The notes: generated by a model not told the origin, from the letters alone. A stretch of 64,000 bases of DNA from Ensifer adhaerens (GCF_002940685.1 NZ_PNFP01000008.1:265204-329203); one strand, 5' to 3'; numbered from the stretch's first letter, positions 45,834 to 54,962 are shown. Numbers and translations: made by a program.

Positions 45834-45965
45834 CGCGTAACCTCCGCCCCAGCTTCGGTCTCGCCAATTAGGAAGGGCGAAAATACCACAGGGCGGCCGG
45901 CGGAAACAGGCATTAGCGCCGCCCGATCCATACTCCTTTTGGGTGTCTGCGATGAGGAATGCCTG

Positions 45966-46625
45966 TCAGGCGGCGACCTGCATCAGGTCGAGCATGCGGC
46001 CGATCGCGCTCGGGATCGGCGCGATGATCGGTGTCGAGAACATCGGCTGAAGCTCGTCGGCCGCCTGACCGAGCGGGCCGCCGCCGATGATGACCGCCTC
46101 TGCGCCGTCCTCTTCGATGCATTGGCGGACGGCTTCGCCGAGCGCCGAAAGCAGTCGCTCCGGGTGGGCGGAGAGCGCGAGCGGATCGCCGGGCGTGCAG
46201 CGGATGCCGGTATATTGCGGCCAGACGCCGAGGTCGCGGGCGCGATCGTCGATCGCCTGGATCAGCTCCGGCGTCGTGGTGGCGACGCCGAACCTGCGGC
46301 CGCTCTGCGAGGCCTCGATCATCGAGGCCTCGCAGATGCCGATCACGGGGATATCGAGCCGCTGCTTGAGGGCGGCAAGGCCGGGATCGCCGAAGGCGCT
46401 GACGACGATGCCGAGGCATCCGGCGTCGTGCTTTTGGCCGATCTCCACGACCTCGGCAGCGGATGCATCCAGCTGCTCCGGCGTGACGATCATCGGCGGG
46501 TTCCGCATGGCCGTGGCGACTGCCACGGCCATGCGTCCTGATGCGGCCCGGCGTGCGATGGCGACCATCATGTCGCTGGTGGCACGCGAACTGTTCGGGT
46601 TGATCAGAAGGATATGTGCGCTCAC
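45966..46625 (-). CDS. Asp/Glu/hydantoin racemase superfamily protein without the usual cysteines
   Basis: The 219-residue protein has the two-domain racemase fold signature (ILLINPNSSRATSDMM; AFGDPGLAALK; IGICEASMIEA). In hydantoin and allantoin racemases the two catalytic cysteines lie in ACFxDPG and VxLGC segments. Here these positions read SAFGDPG (A77) and IIGGGPLG (G182). Classical two-cysteine racemisation is therefore unlikely, and another activity such as lyase or isomerase is possible. The GTG start overlaps the MFS stop by four bases (GTGA), so it is coupled to that transporter. Confidence 0.82.
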   Translation of the reverse strand: MSAHILLINPNSSRATSDMMVAIARRAASGRMAVAVATAMRNPPMIVTPEQLDASAAEVVEIGQKHDAGCLGIVVSAFGDPGLAALKQRLDIPVIGICEASMIEASQSGRRFGVATTTPELIQAIDDRARDLGVWPQYTGIRCTPGDPLALSAHPERLLSALGEAVRQCIEEDGAEAVIIGGGPLGQAADELQPMFSTPIIAPIPSAIGRMLDLMQVAA

Positions 46626-48085
46626 GTTCTCAGTTCCACGCCGACTTTGATTTCGGAAGTGTCAGCCTTTGCGAGGTCGGCATCGGCAGGCTGGGTGAGG
46701 TCTTCCATCGACATGCCGTAGGTCTCGGGCCCGAGCTGGATGCAGAAGGCAAAGACCGCATACATGCCGGCGGCAAGACCGAAGACACCGACCATGCCGT
46801 AGACGTCGAAGAGCGCGCCGGCGATGGTGGGGATGAAGGAGCCCGCGGCCGAACCGGTTGCAAGGATCAGCGCCACGCCGAAGGCGCGGATGCGGGTCGG
46901 GAAGAGTTCCGGCGCATAGATCCAGATCGAGGTGTTGAGCAGCAGCACGAAGAACTGGAAGATCGCGCCGAACATCAGCACCAGATAGATGTTGGTGCCG
47001 AGATAGGCGATCGAGACGGCAGCGAGGCAGGCGAACACGGCGCCGAGTGTGAGCACCTTCTTGCGCGGGAAGTAATAGCCGAACATCGAGGCGGCGATGG
47101 CGCCGAGCACGCTGCCGCTCTGGATGATCATGCTGTAGAGCAGGCTGCCCTGCAGCGTGTAGCCCATGGACACGAAGATGATCGGCATCAGCGTCAGTAC
47201 CGAAAGCTGGGCGCCGTAGCTCATCAGGATGGCGATGGCGACGGGGATGGTGCGGCCGATGAAGGGCGCACGGAAGAGTTCCTTCCAGTCGCTCTTGGCC
47301 GGCTCCTCGTCCTTCAGGTGATCCTTGGTCAGATACTCCTGGACCTTGAGATTGCGCGGGCGAAGCGAGCCGGAAGCAAGGATCGACAGCACCTTGTTGG
47401 CTTCGTCGATCTTGCCCTGCGAGGCAAGGAAGCGCGGCGTTTCCGGCACGAAGCGGCGGTAGAAGACGACGAGCAGGGCCGGGAGGGCGAGGGCTGCGAA
47501 GAGCCAGCGCCAGCTGTTTTCACCCGGGAAGAGGGTGAAGATCATCAGGCCGAAGGCAGGCGCCAGGAAGTTGCCGAAGCCGCCGGCGCCGACATTGACG
47601 AGACCGGCCGCCGTGCCGCGGAATTTCGGCGAGCAGAATTCCGACAGCATCGTGACGGCGGTCGAGATTTCGCCGCCGACGCCGAAGCCGACGATGGCGC
47701 GGGCAAAGCAGAGTGTCGCAAAGTTCGGCGCCATGGCGCAGGCGGCCGAGCCGATGGTGAAGAGCAGCAGGTTGATGGTCAACATCACGCGCCGGCCGTA
47801 GCGGTCGCCGAGGATGCCGGAAAGCAGCCGGCCGATCGCCGCGCTGCCGAAGGTAATGGTGTTGAGGAAGCCGATGTCGGTGCCGGTGAGGCCCCAGTGT
47901 TCCTTGAGGATCGGGCCGGCGACGCCGATGGTGTTCTGCTCGAAGCTGTCGAACAGGCAACCGATGAGCACCAGGGCGAGGATCTGCTTGTGGGCGCCGG
48001 TGACGCCGATCTTGGTGAAGGCTGATTCCAACTGTCTGATGACCGGCGATGACCTGCCGGAAGGCACCATATTTTCCGCTGCCAT
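46622..48085 (-). CDS. MFS transporter, organic acid/aromatic acid type
   Basis: The 487-residue, 12-helix transporter has the signature GDRYGRRVMLTINLLLF after helix 2 and RFVPETPRFLASQGKIDEA before the central loop, typical of the sugar porter/AAHS branch. AAGGGGAA precedes ATG 48085. The racemase-like gene overlaps its end, and an RpiR regulator lies upstream, so it probably imports the substrate of that small catabolic unit. The 292-base leader contains several TGAAA/TTTCA inverted repeats. Confidence 0.87.
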   Translation of the reverse strand: MAAENMVPSGRSSPVIRQLESAFTKIGVTGAHKQILALVLIGCLFDSFEQNTIGVAGPILKEHWGLTGTDIGFLNTITFGSAAIGRLLSGILGDRYGRRVMLTINLLLFTIGSAACAMAPNFATLCFARAIVGFGVGGEISTAVTMLSEFCSPKFRGTAAGLVNVGAGGFGNFLAPAFGLMIFTLFPGENSWRWLFAALALPALLVVFYRRFVPETPRFLASQGKIDEANKVLSILASGSLRPRNLKVQEYLTKDHLKDEEPAKSDWKELFRAPFIGRTIPVAIAILMSYGAQLSVLTLMPIIFVSMGYTLQGSLLYSMIIQSGSVLGAIAASMFGYYFPRKKVLTLGAVFACLAAVSIAYLGTNIYLVLMFGAIFQFFVLLLNTSIWIYAPELFPTRIRAFGVALILATGSAAGSFIPTIAGALFDVYGMVGVFGLAAGMYAVFAFCIQLGPETYGMSMEDLTQPADADLAKADTSEIKVGVELRT

Positions 48086-48133
48086 GGTTCGTTCCCCTTT
48101 ATGGCTTAACAACGTGAAAATGTGAAAACTCAG

Positions 48134-48169
48134 TTTCATGAAATCTACATCATGAAATCCTGGTTTCAT
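48134..48169. promoter_or_regulatory. Paired TGAAA/TTTCA operators upstream of the MFS gene
   Basis: TTTCATGAAA (48134-48143) is a perfect palindrome, and ATGAAA-N6-TTTCAT (48152-48157 with 48164-48169) is a second inverted repeat. The same half-sites recur just before the RpiR gene (49231-49246), which suggests one regulator binds all three. Confidence 0.6.
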
Positions 48170-48377
48170 AGAAGATTCTATGACGCGCTGCGAAAGGAAA
48201 TGGCCGCCCGCAACCCAGATTAGGGAAAGCAGATTTCGTGCCATCCCAAGAGAAACCAAGGTTTCTTGTTTACCGTCAAAAGCTTGGCGGCAAATCACGA
48301 TCGAACGAGGAGTTGAAACTCAGATTTCTTATGCCTGAAAAATGTTCTGGAGTTTCAGGCAAATGCCCAATCGGCGC

Positions 48378-49220
48378 TCACAATTCCTCAAGCGCGTCGT
48401 TGATGGCTTCGATGCCGCGCAGACGGTTGCGGCCGGAAGTGCCGGCGATTTCGATGCACCGGGTGGTGAGCAGATGGCAAAGCGCCATGACGGAGACATG
48501 GTTGAAGAGCGGCCCCGGCGCCAGCGTCTGGCAGCGGAAGTGCCATTCCGCCTGGTTGAGGAAGGGAACGCCCTCGTCGGTGATGTAGAGCAGCCGCGCA
48601 CCTGATTTTTCGAGCTGTGCGAGAATGGGTTCCATCAGGGAAACGCGCCGGCGCAGACCGAAGAGGATGACGACATCGTCGCTGCCGATGCTGACCAGAT
48701 GTTCGCCGAGCGTCTGGCCGCCGCCCGGAATGGCGGCGATATTCTCGATCACCTGGGTCATCTGCCATTGCAGGTAGGTTGCGAAGGAATGGCTGGCACG
48801 AAAGCCGATGACCCAGACCTTGCGGGCACCAAGGATGACGGTCGCCGCAGCTGTCACCTGGGTTTCGGAAATGGCGAGAAAGGTCGCCTCGATATTGGCG
48901 ACGCCTTGCGCCACATGGGAGGACAGCGACTGTTCGCCGCCGCTGTCGGTGGCCGTTGCGAGGAACAGGCGCGAGCCCGTCTGCTTGTCGGCGCGGGCAT
49001 GGCGGCGCGCCTCCTCGTAATTGTCGTAGCCGAGCCGCTGGATGAAACGGGAGACGGTCGCCTTCGACACATGCGCCAGCGCCGCCAGTTCCTGGGCGGA
49101 GTAGCTCGCGACCTCTCCGGGAAAATCGCAGAGGAAATCCCCCAACCGCCGTTCGGCCGGATGCAGCTCCGGCAGCACCTGGCGGACCCGCGTGAGGAAG
49201 GAGCGTTCTTTCGGGCTCAT
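48378..49220 (-). CDS. RpiR family transcriptional regulator
   Basis: The 280-residue regulator has an N-terminal RpiR helix-turn-helix domain (LHPAERRLGDFLCDFPGEVASYSAQELAALAHVSKATVSRFIQRLG). A C-terminal SIS domain (about 120-250) begins ARKVWVIGFRASHSFATYLQWQM. ATG 49220 was preferred because the alternative at 49247 would place the likely operator inside the gene. It lies directly upstream of the MFS-racemase pair on the same strand and probably controls them and itself. Confidence 0.9.
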   Translation of the reverse strand: MSPKERSFLTRVRQVLPELHPAERRLGDFLCDFPGEVASYSAQELAALAHVSKATVSRFIQRLGYDNYEEARRHARADKQTGSRLFLATATDSGGEQSLSSHVAQGVANIEATFLAISETQVTAAATVILGARKVWVIGFRASHSFATYLQWQMTQVIENIAAIPGGGQTLGEHLVSIGSDDVVILFGLRRRVSLMEPILAQLEKSGARLLYITDEGVPFLNQAEWHFRCQTLAPGPLFNHVSVMALCHLLTTRCIEIAGTSGRNRLRGIEAINDALEEL

Positions 49221-49230
49221 GTCGATTCCA

Positions 49231-49246
49231 TGAAACTGTCGTTTCA
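49231..49246. promoter_or_regulatory. TGAAAC/GTTTCA operator upstream of the RpiR gene
   Basis: TGAAAC-TGTC-GTTTCA is a perfect 6-bp inverted repeat with a four-base spacer, 11 bases upstream of the start codon. Matching half-sites occur at the MFS promoter, consistent with autoregulation. Confidence 0.6.
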
Positions 49247-49340
49247 CGGCAATCTCTGATTTTCGCGGGGATATTGCAAGCGAGGCGGGCGGGTGCCGCC
49301 TCGCTTTAAACTGCGGCCGACGGGCGCAGTTGCCTGCGCG

Positions 49341-50261
49341 TCAGTATTTTGAGGGCACGTAGAGCTCCGGCGGCAGCACCTTGCGCTCATAGTCCGGGTT
49401 GAAGACGCGCTCGGGCAGGGAGATTTCCTCGTGCGGCACATCCTCGTAGGGGATCTGCGCCAACAGATGGTCGATGCAGTTCAGCCGGGCGCGCTTCTTG
49501 TCGTTGCCTTCGACGATGTGCCAGGGCGCTTCGGGAATGTTCGTGCGGGCGAAGGTCTCTTCCTTGGCCTTGGTATAGGCCTCCCAGCGCACCCGCGACT
49601 GCAGGTCCATCGGCGAGAGCTTCCACTGCTTCAGGGGGTCATGGATGCGCACGAGGAAGCGCATTTGCTGCTCCTCGTCGGTGATCGAGAACCAGTACTT
49701 CACCAACCGGATGCCCGAGCGAACCAGCATGCGCTCGAATTCCGGCACGTCGTTGAAGAACTGGTCGACCTGGTCCTCGGTGGCAAAGCCCATGACGCGC
49801 TCGACGCCGGAGCGGTTGTACCAGGAACGATCGAAGAGCACGATCTCGCCACCGGCCGGCAGGTGCGGCACGTAGCGCTGGAAATACCATTGCGTCTTTT
49901 CGCGGTCGGACGGCGCCGGCAGCGCGGCGACGCGCACGACGCGCGGGTTGAGCCTTTGGGTGATGCGCTTGATGACACCGCCCTTGCCGGCGGAATCGCG
50001 GCCCTCGAAGATCACCACCACCTTTTCCTTGTGGTGGACCACCCAGTCTTGCAGCTTGATCAGCTCGGATTGCAGCCGCAAGAGCGTGCGGAAGTACTCG
50101 ATGCGCGGGATCGAAGGCGGGTGGCTCTTGCGGTAGATCTTGCGGATCTCTTCCGACAGCGCCGGCTCGGAAAGCTCGAGCTCGTAATCCTCATCGATCG
50201 TGTCGGCCAGTTCCGCTTCGAGCCAGTCCTGCGTTTCGATATCCTCGTTGGACCTGATCAT
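49341..50261 (-). CDS. ppk2: Polyphosphate kinase 2
   Basis: PPK2 moves phosphate between polyphosphate and nucleotides. The 306-residue protein has the Walker A motif EGRDSAGKG (86-94), the DRSWYNR Walker B region (144-150) with GVERVMGF after it, and the lid-region arginines. The length fits the one-domain PPK2 type with a short acidic N-terminal extension. It stands alone between the RpiR gene and an aldehyde dehydrogenase gene. Confidence 0.93.
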   Translation of the reverse strand: MIRSNEDIETQDWLEAELADTIDEDYELELSEPALSEEIRKIYRKSHPPSIPRIEYFRTLLRLQSELIKLQDWVVHHKEKVVVIFEGRDSAGKGGVIKRITQRLNPRVVRVAALPAPSDREKTQWYFQRYVPHLPAGGEIVLFDRSWYNRSGVERVMGFATEDQVDQFFNDVPEFERMLVRSGIRLVKYWFSITDEEQQMRFLVRIHDPLKQWKLSPMDLQSRVRWEAYTKAKEETFARTNIPEAPWHIVEGNDKKRARLNCIDHLLAQIPYEDVPHEEISLPERVFNPDYERKVLPPELYVPSKY

Positions 50262-50365
50262 CTGACCCTCCGGATTGAGTTGCCCGCAGCAGCTTTGCTT
50301 GCTGCTATCGTTAGTCGGCTTATTTCACAGCCGCATGAAGGGAATTTGACGTTCGCGGTTTCAGC

Positions 50366-51844
50366 CTATCCCTTCAGATACCAGCCCCAGGGTTCGTCCG
50401 CATCGAAACTGGTGATCTGCTTGGTCTCGAGATAGTTGGACAAGCCCCAGCGCCCGAGCTCGCGGCCGATGCCCGACTGCTTGTAGCCACCCCAGGGCGC
50501 CTCGGTGAAGGTCGGCTGCGAGCAGTTGATCCAGACGATGCCGGCGCGAAACGCGCGGGCAACGCGCTCGCAACGGTCCCTGTCGGCCGACATGACGGCC
50601 GCCGCCAGCCCGAAACGGCTGTCATTGGCCATGCGGATTGCGTCGGCCTCCTCGCGGAAGGACTTGACGCAGACGACCGGGCCGAAGATCTCCTCGCGCC
50701 AGACATAACTGTCTTCGCGCATGTCGGTCAGCACCGTCGGCTCGAGGAAGTAACCGCTGTTGAGGCCGGCCGGCCGGCCGCCGCCCGCAGCCACCGTCGC
50801 ACCGTCCTGGCGGGCACGGTCAATGGCGCCCATGATCTTGTCATACTGGCCTCGGGACACGATCGGTCCGAGCAGGGTGCCGTCCTCCAGGCCATTGCCG
50901 ATCCTGATCTTCGCGGCCTCCGCGCAAAGGCGCCTGACGACGGTCTCGTAGATCTCCTCTTCGACGAGCACGCGCGATGTCGCCGAGCAGACCTGACCCT
51001 GGTTCCAGAAGATGCCGAACATGATCCATTCGACGGCCTTGTCGATGTCGCTGTCGGCAAAGACGACGAAGGGCGACTTGCCGCCGAGTTCCAGGCTGAC
51101 ATTCTTGATGTCCTGGGCGCCGGCCATCATCACCTTGCGGCCGGTGACGACCGAGCCGGTGAAGGCGAGCTTGTCGATCAACGGATGTTCGGTGAGCGGC
51201 TGGCCGGCGTCCTGGCCGGTGCCGGTCAGGATATTGAGCACGCCAGGCGGGAGCCCGACCTCCTCGGCAATGACGCCGAGCTCAAGCGCCGTCAGCGGCG
51301 TCAGTTCGGAAGGTTTCAGCACGATGGTGCAGCCGGCGGCAAGCGCCGGGGCCACCTTCCAGGAGACCATCAGCAGCGGATAGTTCCACGGCGTGATCGC
51401 CCCGACGACGCCGAGCGGCTCGCGTACCGCACGCGCGGTGAAACGATTGTCGCCAACCGCGATCGTCTCCTCGGGATTGGCGTCCAATTCGTCGGCGAGG
51501 CCGGCATAGTAGCGAAAGCAGCCGGCGGCATCGTCTATGTCCCAGAGCGCCTCCGGCAACGGCTTGCCATTGTCGGCCACTTCAAGCCGCGCCAGGGAAT
51601 GGCGCTTCTCTTCGATCTTTTCGGCGATCGCCCTCAAATAAACGGCGCGCTCGGCGCCTGACAGTTTCGGCCAGGGACCGCTGTCGAAGGCGATGCGGGC
51701 GGCCTTTGCGGCCCGGTCCACATCCTCGTAGGTCGCCGCCGGCGCACGATGGATGATCTCCTCCGTCGCCGGATCGATCACGTCGAGCGTGCCGCCGCGC
51801 CGCGGTTTTTCCCATTTGCCGTCGATGAACAGCCGATCCTGCAT
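50366..51844 (-). CDS. NAD(P)-dependent aldehyde dehydrogenase, betaine-aldehyde type
   Basis: The 492-residue enzyme has the cofactor motif TPWNYPLLM, the FTGSVVTG turn, the catalytic glutamate in LELGGKSPFVVF, and the catalytic cysteine in NQGQVCSATSR. The C-terminal WGGYKQSGIGRELG is typical of betaine or aminoaldehyde dehydrogenases. ATG 51844 is preceded by AAGGGG. It appears to be a single gene. The GMC oxidoreductase 4.5 kb away could supply an aldehyde, but the two are not linked in one operon. Confidence 0.9.
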   Translation of the reverse strand: MQDRLFIDGKWEKPRRGGTLDVIDPATEEIIHRAPAATYEDVDRAAKAARIAFDSGPWPKLSGAERAVYLRAIAEKIEEKRHSLARLEVADNGKPLPEALWDIDDAAGCFRYYAGLADELDANPEETIAVGDNRFTARAVREPLGVVGAITPWNYPLLMVSWKVAPALAAGCTIVLKPSELTPLTALELGVIAEEVGLPPGVLNILTGTGQDAGQPLTEHPLIDKLAFTGSVVTGRKVMMAGAQDIKNVSLELGGKSPFVVFADSDIDKAVEWIMFGIFWNQGQVCSATSRVLVEEEIYETVVRRLCAEAAKIRIGNGLEDGTLLGPIVSRGQYDKIMGAIDRARQDGATVAAGGGRPAGLNSGYFLEPTVLTDMREDSYVWREEIFGPVVCVKSFREEADAIRMANDSRFGLAAAVMSADRDRCERVARAFRAGIVWINCSQPTFTEAPWGGYKQSGIGRELGRWGLSNYLETKQITSFDADEPWGWYLKG

Positions 51845-51949
51845 GCCATACCCCTTTTTAGCCCGGGGCAAGTATGGCCAGTCGAAACGAAACACGCCAG
51901 CCGCAAGTTACGGCTGGCGTTGATCTTTTTCGGATTGGCGGGCCGGTCT

Positions 51950-53149
51950 TCAGCGGTCGCCCGCTCGGCGCTTAAGGAACGGCAGGACCGGCAGCACGGC
52001 GCAGGCGCTGGCAAACAGCCAGAACTGCCCGAGGGTCATGAGACTGCTCGTATACAAGGCGCCGGAGACTATGCCGACGATCAGGCAGACATCCATCAGT
52101 GGCAGGCTGATGGCGTAAAGGACCGTCTGGCGTTCCAGAGACAGGCAGCGCTGCACAAGGGTGAAATACGTGGCGAAAGCGACCATCTCCGGTATGCCAC
52201 CGACGATCAGCAGTCCACCGGCCACGAGGTGGTTGGGGGCAAAGATCAGCGCGAAGGTCGAGAGGCCTTCGAGCAGGCTGGCGACGAGATAGGCGCGAAG
52301 CAGCGTCCCTGTATTGGTCAAGGCCCCGGCCAGCCGGTGCGAGACGAACGCGCCGATCAGGGCGCCGGCACCCTGTGCGGCCAGAAGCAAGGTCCACATT
52401 TCCGGGCCCAGATGGAACTGGTCACGATTGAGCCAGAACAGGAACGGCTGCAGCGCACCGAGCGAGACCATGTAGCCGAAGGCAGGCAACAGCAAAGCCC
52501 AAAGCAACGGCTTTTCGCGGAGGATCGCAACGGCCTCCCTTCCGAAACTCGATGCGGGCAAGGGCGCCGGTTGCTGTTTTGCAGGCTCGTTGCACGGTTG
52601 AAGCATCAGCAGCCAGGCTGCGGCGATCTGGGCGAGTGCCAGCGCAAGAAGTGTCACCGTGATCGAGGTGGAGGCGACGGCGAGACCCGCCGCCGGCGGT
52701 GCGAAAATCTTGGCGAAGCGGTCGATGGCCTGGAAGGCGGTGTTGGCCTCCATGTTGCGGCCGGCGGGAACGACGCCGGCGCGCAACGTCAACAGACCCG
52801 GCGTGATCACCGCATCCGCAGCGCCGATGACCAGGACGACCATCTGCAATGTCATTGCGTCCGGTGCGAAGGCAAGGCCGGGGATGGCGACGGCGGTCGC
52901 CGACAGGGCGCACAGAACGGGAAGGCGGGGGCCGCTGCGCCGCAACAGCGTCGCGACGAATGGCGCAAGCAGGAGGCTCGGCAGCAGGCGCAACGCAAGA
53001 CTACCGACCAGTTCCGCACCGGCGCCGAAGCGGCTTGCAACGACCAGGGGAAGTGCTGCGACGAGCATCCAGGAGCAGAAGGAATCGACGGCGAGAGCGA
53101 GGCTGATGCGCCGGAAGGCGGCATGGCCCCAGAGATTGGAACTTTTCAT
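51950..53149 (-). CDS. MFS transporter
   Basis: The 399-residue protein has about 12 hydrophobic segments. It has a basic loop LLRRSGPRLPVLC after the second or third helix in place of a strict GxLADRxGRR motif, and a glutamine-rich central loop. It most resembles MFS proteins of the drug-efflux type. The ATG at 53149 lacks a good ribosome site, and the frame is open to 53239, so the start is uncertain. No substrate is suggested by context. Confidence 0.82.
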   Translation of the reverse strand: MKSSNLWGHAAFRRISLALAVDSFCSWMLVAALPLVVASRFGAGAELVGSLALRLLPSLLLAPFVATLLRRSGPRLPVLCALSATAVAIPGLAFAPDAMTLQMVVLVIGAADAVITPGLLTLRAGVVPAGRNMEANTAFQAIDRFAKIFAPPAAGLAVASTSITVTLLALALAQIAAAWLLMLQPCNEPAKQQPAPLPASSFGREAVAILREKPLLWALLLPAFGYMVSLGALQPFLFWLNRDQFHLGPEMWTLLLAAQGAGALIGAFVSHRLAGALTNTGTLLRAYLVASLLEGLSTFALIFAPNHLVAGGLLIVGGIPEMVAFATYFTLVQRCLSLERQTVLYAISLPLMDVCLIVGIVSGALYTSSLMTLGQFWLFASACAVLPVLPFLKRRAGDR

Positions 53150-53356
53150 AAGGAGAGCCCGATGAAACGCAATCGACCTCGGGTCAGCTGCACTGGGCAG
53201 GTGAGATGGGATCGACGCGAACAGGAATGGCCCGCTCAACAGGCGGACGGTTCTGGGCTCACAGCTGCAAGCCCCGCCTTGCGGGGCAAATCAGGCCATC
53301 AAATGGGGTTCGCTCGACATGACCGGCCATCTACCATGGGCGCTTCAAAGGTGGCA

Positions 53357-53379
53357 AGCGGCAGCCGGTAGCTGCCGCT
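53357..53379 (-). terminator. Hairpin after the DUF606 transporter gene
   Basis: AGCGGCAGC and GCTGCCGCT form a perfect 9-bp stem with a five-base loop, 22 bases beyond the stop. There is no T-run, so its role as terminator is likely but not certain. Confidence 0.5.
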
Positions 53380-53400
53380 GTGTCGGGGTGCGGGCCATGG

Positions 53401-53889
53401 CTATCGCGTTGCGTTGGCCAGGGCCGGCGTGACATTGGCGATCTGTGTGATCACCATGCCGCCGACGATAAAGAGCAAGCCGGTCAGCCGCGCCGCATTG
53501 ACCGGCTTTTGCGGGAAACCCATGAGGCCGAAATGGTCGATCACCATGGAAATCACCATCTGGCCAGCGATGACGGCGACAATGAAGCTTGCCGCGCCGA
53601 GCTTCGGCGCAAGGAGGAGAGCCGCGGTGATATAGATCACGCCGGCTGCGCCGCCGATCCAGATCCACCACGGACCCTTGAATGCCATAGCCAGGGTAGG
53701 CAACGGCACGCGTAAGGCGATCAGCATCGGCAGGATGAGGACGAGGCTGACGCCGAGCGAGACGACCGTTGCCCAGAGCGGATGGCCGAGGAGGCGGCCA
53801 AGATTGGCATTGGCGCCGGCCTGGAGGGGGACGACGGCGCCGGCGAAGATCGCCGCGGCAAGCATGAGGAGGGAGGAGTATGTGGGCAT
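53401..53889 (-). CDS. DMT superfamily transporter, DUF606/YdcZ type
   Basis: The 162-residue inner-membrane protein has five hydrophobic segments and the DUF606 pattern, including PLQAGANANLGRLLGHPLWATVVS near the N-terminus and VIAGQMVISMVIDHFGLMGFP in the middle. AGGA precedes ATG 53889 at seven bases. It is divergent from a LysR-type regulator across 84 bases, which is a common pairing. Substrate unknown. Confidence 0.88.
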   Translation of the reverse strand: MPTYSSLLMLAAAIFAGAVVPLQAGANANLGRLLGHPLWATVVSLGVSLVLILPMLIALRVPLPTLAMAFKGPWWIWIGGAAGVIYITAALLLAPKLGAASFIVAVIAGQMVISMVIDHFGLMGFPQKPVNAARLTGLLFIVGGMVITQIANVTPALANATR

Positions 53890-53973
53890 TGTTTTTTCCT
53901 TCTTGATTGATCCCTTATCCATCATCGATTTCAAGAATGGAAATTCCGAATTTTCACGTGTTATATTCGTTTC

Positions 53974-54915
53974 ATGAATAATCTTGGCGCGGTCGATCTG
54001 AACTTGCTGGTGGTGCTCGACGCCCTCCTGGCGGAGCGCCACGTCTCGCGTGCGGCCATCCGGCTGAACAAGAGCCAGCCTGCGGTCAGCCATGCGCTGG
54101 CGCGCTTGCGCGCCCTCTTCGACGATCCCCTGCTCGTGCGCCATGGCGGCCGGCTCGAGCCAACGGTTCGGGCGCTGGAGATCGCGCCGCAGCTTGCCGA
54201 AGCGCTTGCGCATATGCGCCAGCTCATGGGGTCTCAGCCGTTCGATGCGGCGCGCGAGGGCCATGTCTTCCGGCTGGCGATGTCCGACTACGCCGCCCTT
54301 GTGCTTTTGCCGCAATTGATGACGGTGCTGCGCCGGCAGGCGCCGAACGTCGACCTCATCGTCAGCCAGGCGAGCCGCGAAGTGATGATGGCGCAGGTGG
54401 TCGACGGTGAGATCGATCTGGCGCTCGGTGTTTTCCCGACGCTGGCCGATGATCTGAGGACGTCGCTCTTGTTCGAGGAGCACTTCGCCTGCCTGGCGGA
54501 TGCCGCGAGCCTTGGCGACAAGAGGACGTTGGATCTCCCGGCCTATCTGCAGCGGCCGCATATTCTGGTTTCGCTGCGCGGCGATACCGGCAACGAGATC
54601 GACCTGGCGCTGGCTGAAGCGGGGCACAAACGCCGCATCGCGCTGGCGCTGCCGCATTGGAGCGCTGCGCCCGGGCTCGTGCTCGGTACCGATCTGGTGC
54701 TGACGGTCGCACGCCGGATCCTGCCGCAGGATGCCGGGGCCGGGTCCTTGGCGGTTTTTGATCCGCCCTTCGCCATCCCGCCCTTTGCGTTCCGGCAGAT
54801 CTGGCACCGCCGGCGCGACGGCGATCCCGCCCATCGCTGGCTGCGGGACCTGATCGGCCAGCTTCTCGTCCCTACGGCGCCGCGCGTCTTATCAGACGCG
54901 CAAAGGTCGCTGTAA
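53974..54915 (+). CDS. LysR family transcriptional regulator with repeat-derived C-terminus
   Basis: The 313-residue protein has a LysR winged helix (DLNLLVVLDALLAERHVSRAAIRLNKSQPAVSHALARLRALF) and an effector domain of the PcpR/NodD-like group. The last 14 residues (PTAPRVLSDAQRSL) and the stop codon are encoded by a copy of the dispersed palindromic element also found at 6661-6755. The native stop was therefore probably lost or overrun when the repeat inserted. It is divergent from the DUF606 transporter gene, its likely target. Confidence 0.9.
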   Translation: MNNLGAVDLNLLVVLDALLAERHVSRAAIRLNKSQPAVSHALARLRALFDDPLLVRHGGRLEPTVRALEIAPQLAEALAHMRQLMGSQPFDAAREGHVFRLAMSDYAALVLLPQLMTVLRRQAPNVDLIVSQASREVMMAQVVDGEIDLALGVFPTLADDLRTSLLFEEHFACLADAASLGDKRTLDLPAYLQRPHILVSLRGDTGNEIDLALAEAGHKRRIALALPHWSAAPGLVLGTDLVLTVARRILPQDAGAGSLAVFDPPFAIPPFAFRQIWHRRRDGDPAHRWLRDLIGQLLVPTAPRVLSDAQRSL

Positions 54916-54925
54916 ACCTTTGCAG
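54872..54925. repeat. Dispersed palindromic element (partial copy) within the LysR gene end
   Basis: The segment CTACGGCGCCGCGCGTCT, continuing with AGACGCGCAAAGGTCGCTGTA, matches the first module of the element at 6661-6704 with a few changes. It lacks the second hairpin. It overlaps the last 14 codons and the stop of the LysR gene. Confidence 0.8.
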
Positions 54926-54962
54926 TAGGGCACGGTTGCGGCGATCGCGCAGCGCTGAAAAG

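Noticed and set aside
53273..53289. Hairpin GCCCCGC-CTT-GCGGGGC
   Set aside because: Short and without a T-run or a second copy in the window; not enough to call a repeat or terminator.
53162..53371. 69-codon frame on the plus strand with AAGGAGAG before its ATG
   Set aside because: Low-complexity, charged product with no homology that I recognise and no terminator; the ribosome-like site overlaps the start region of the divergent MFS gene. A real small protein cannot be excluded.
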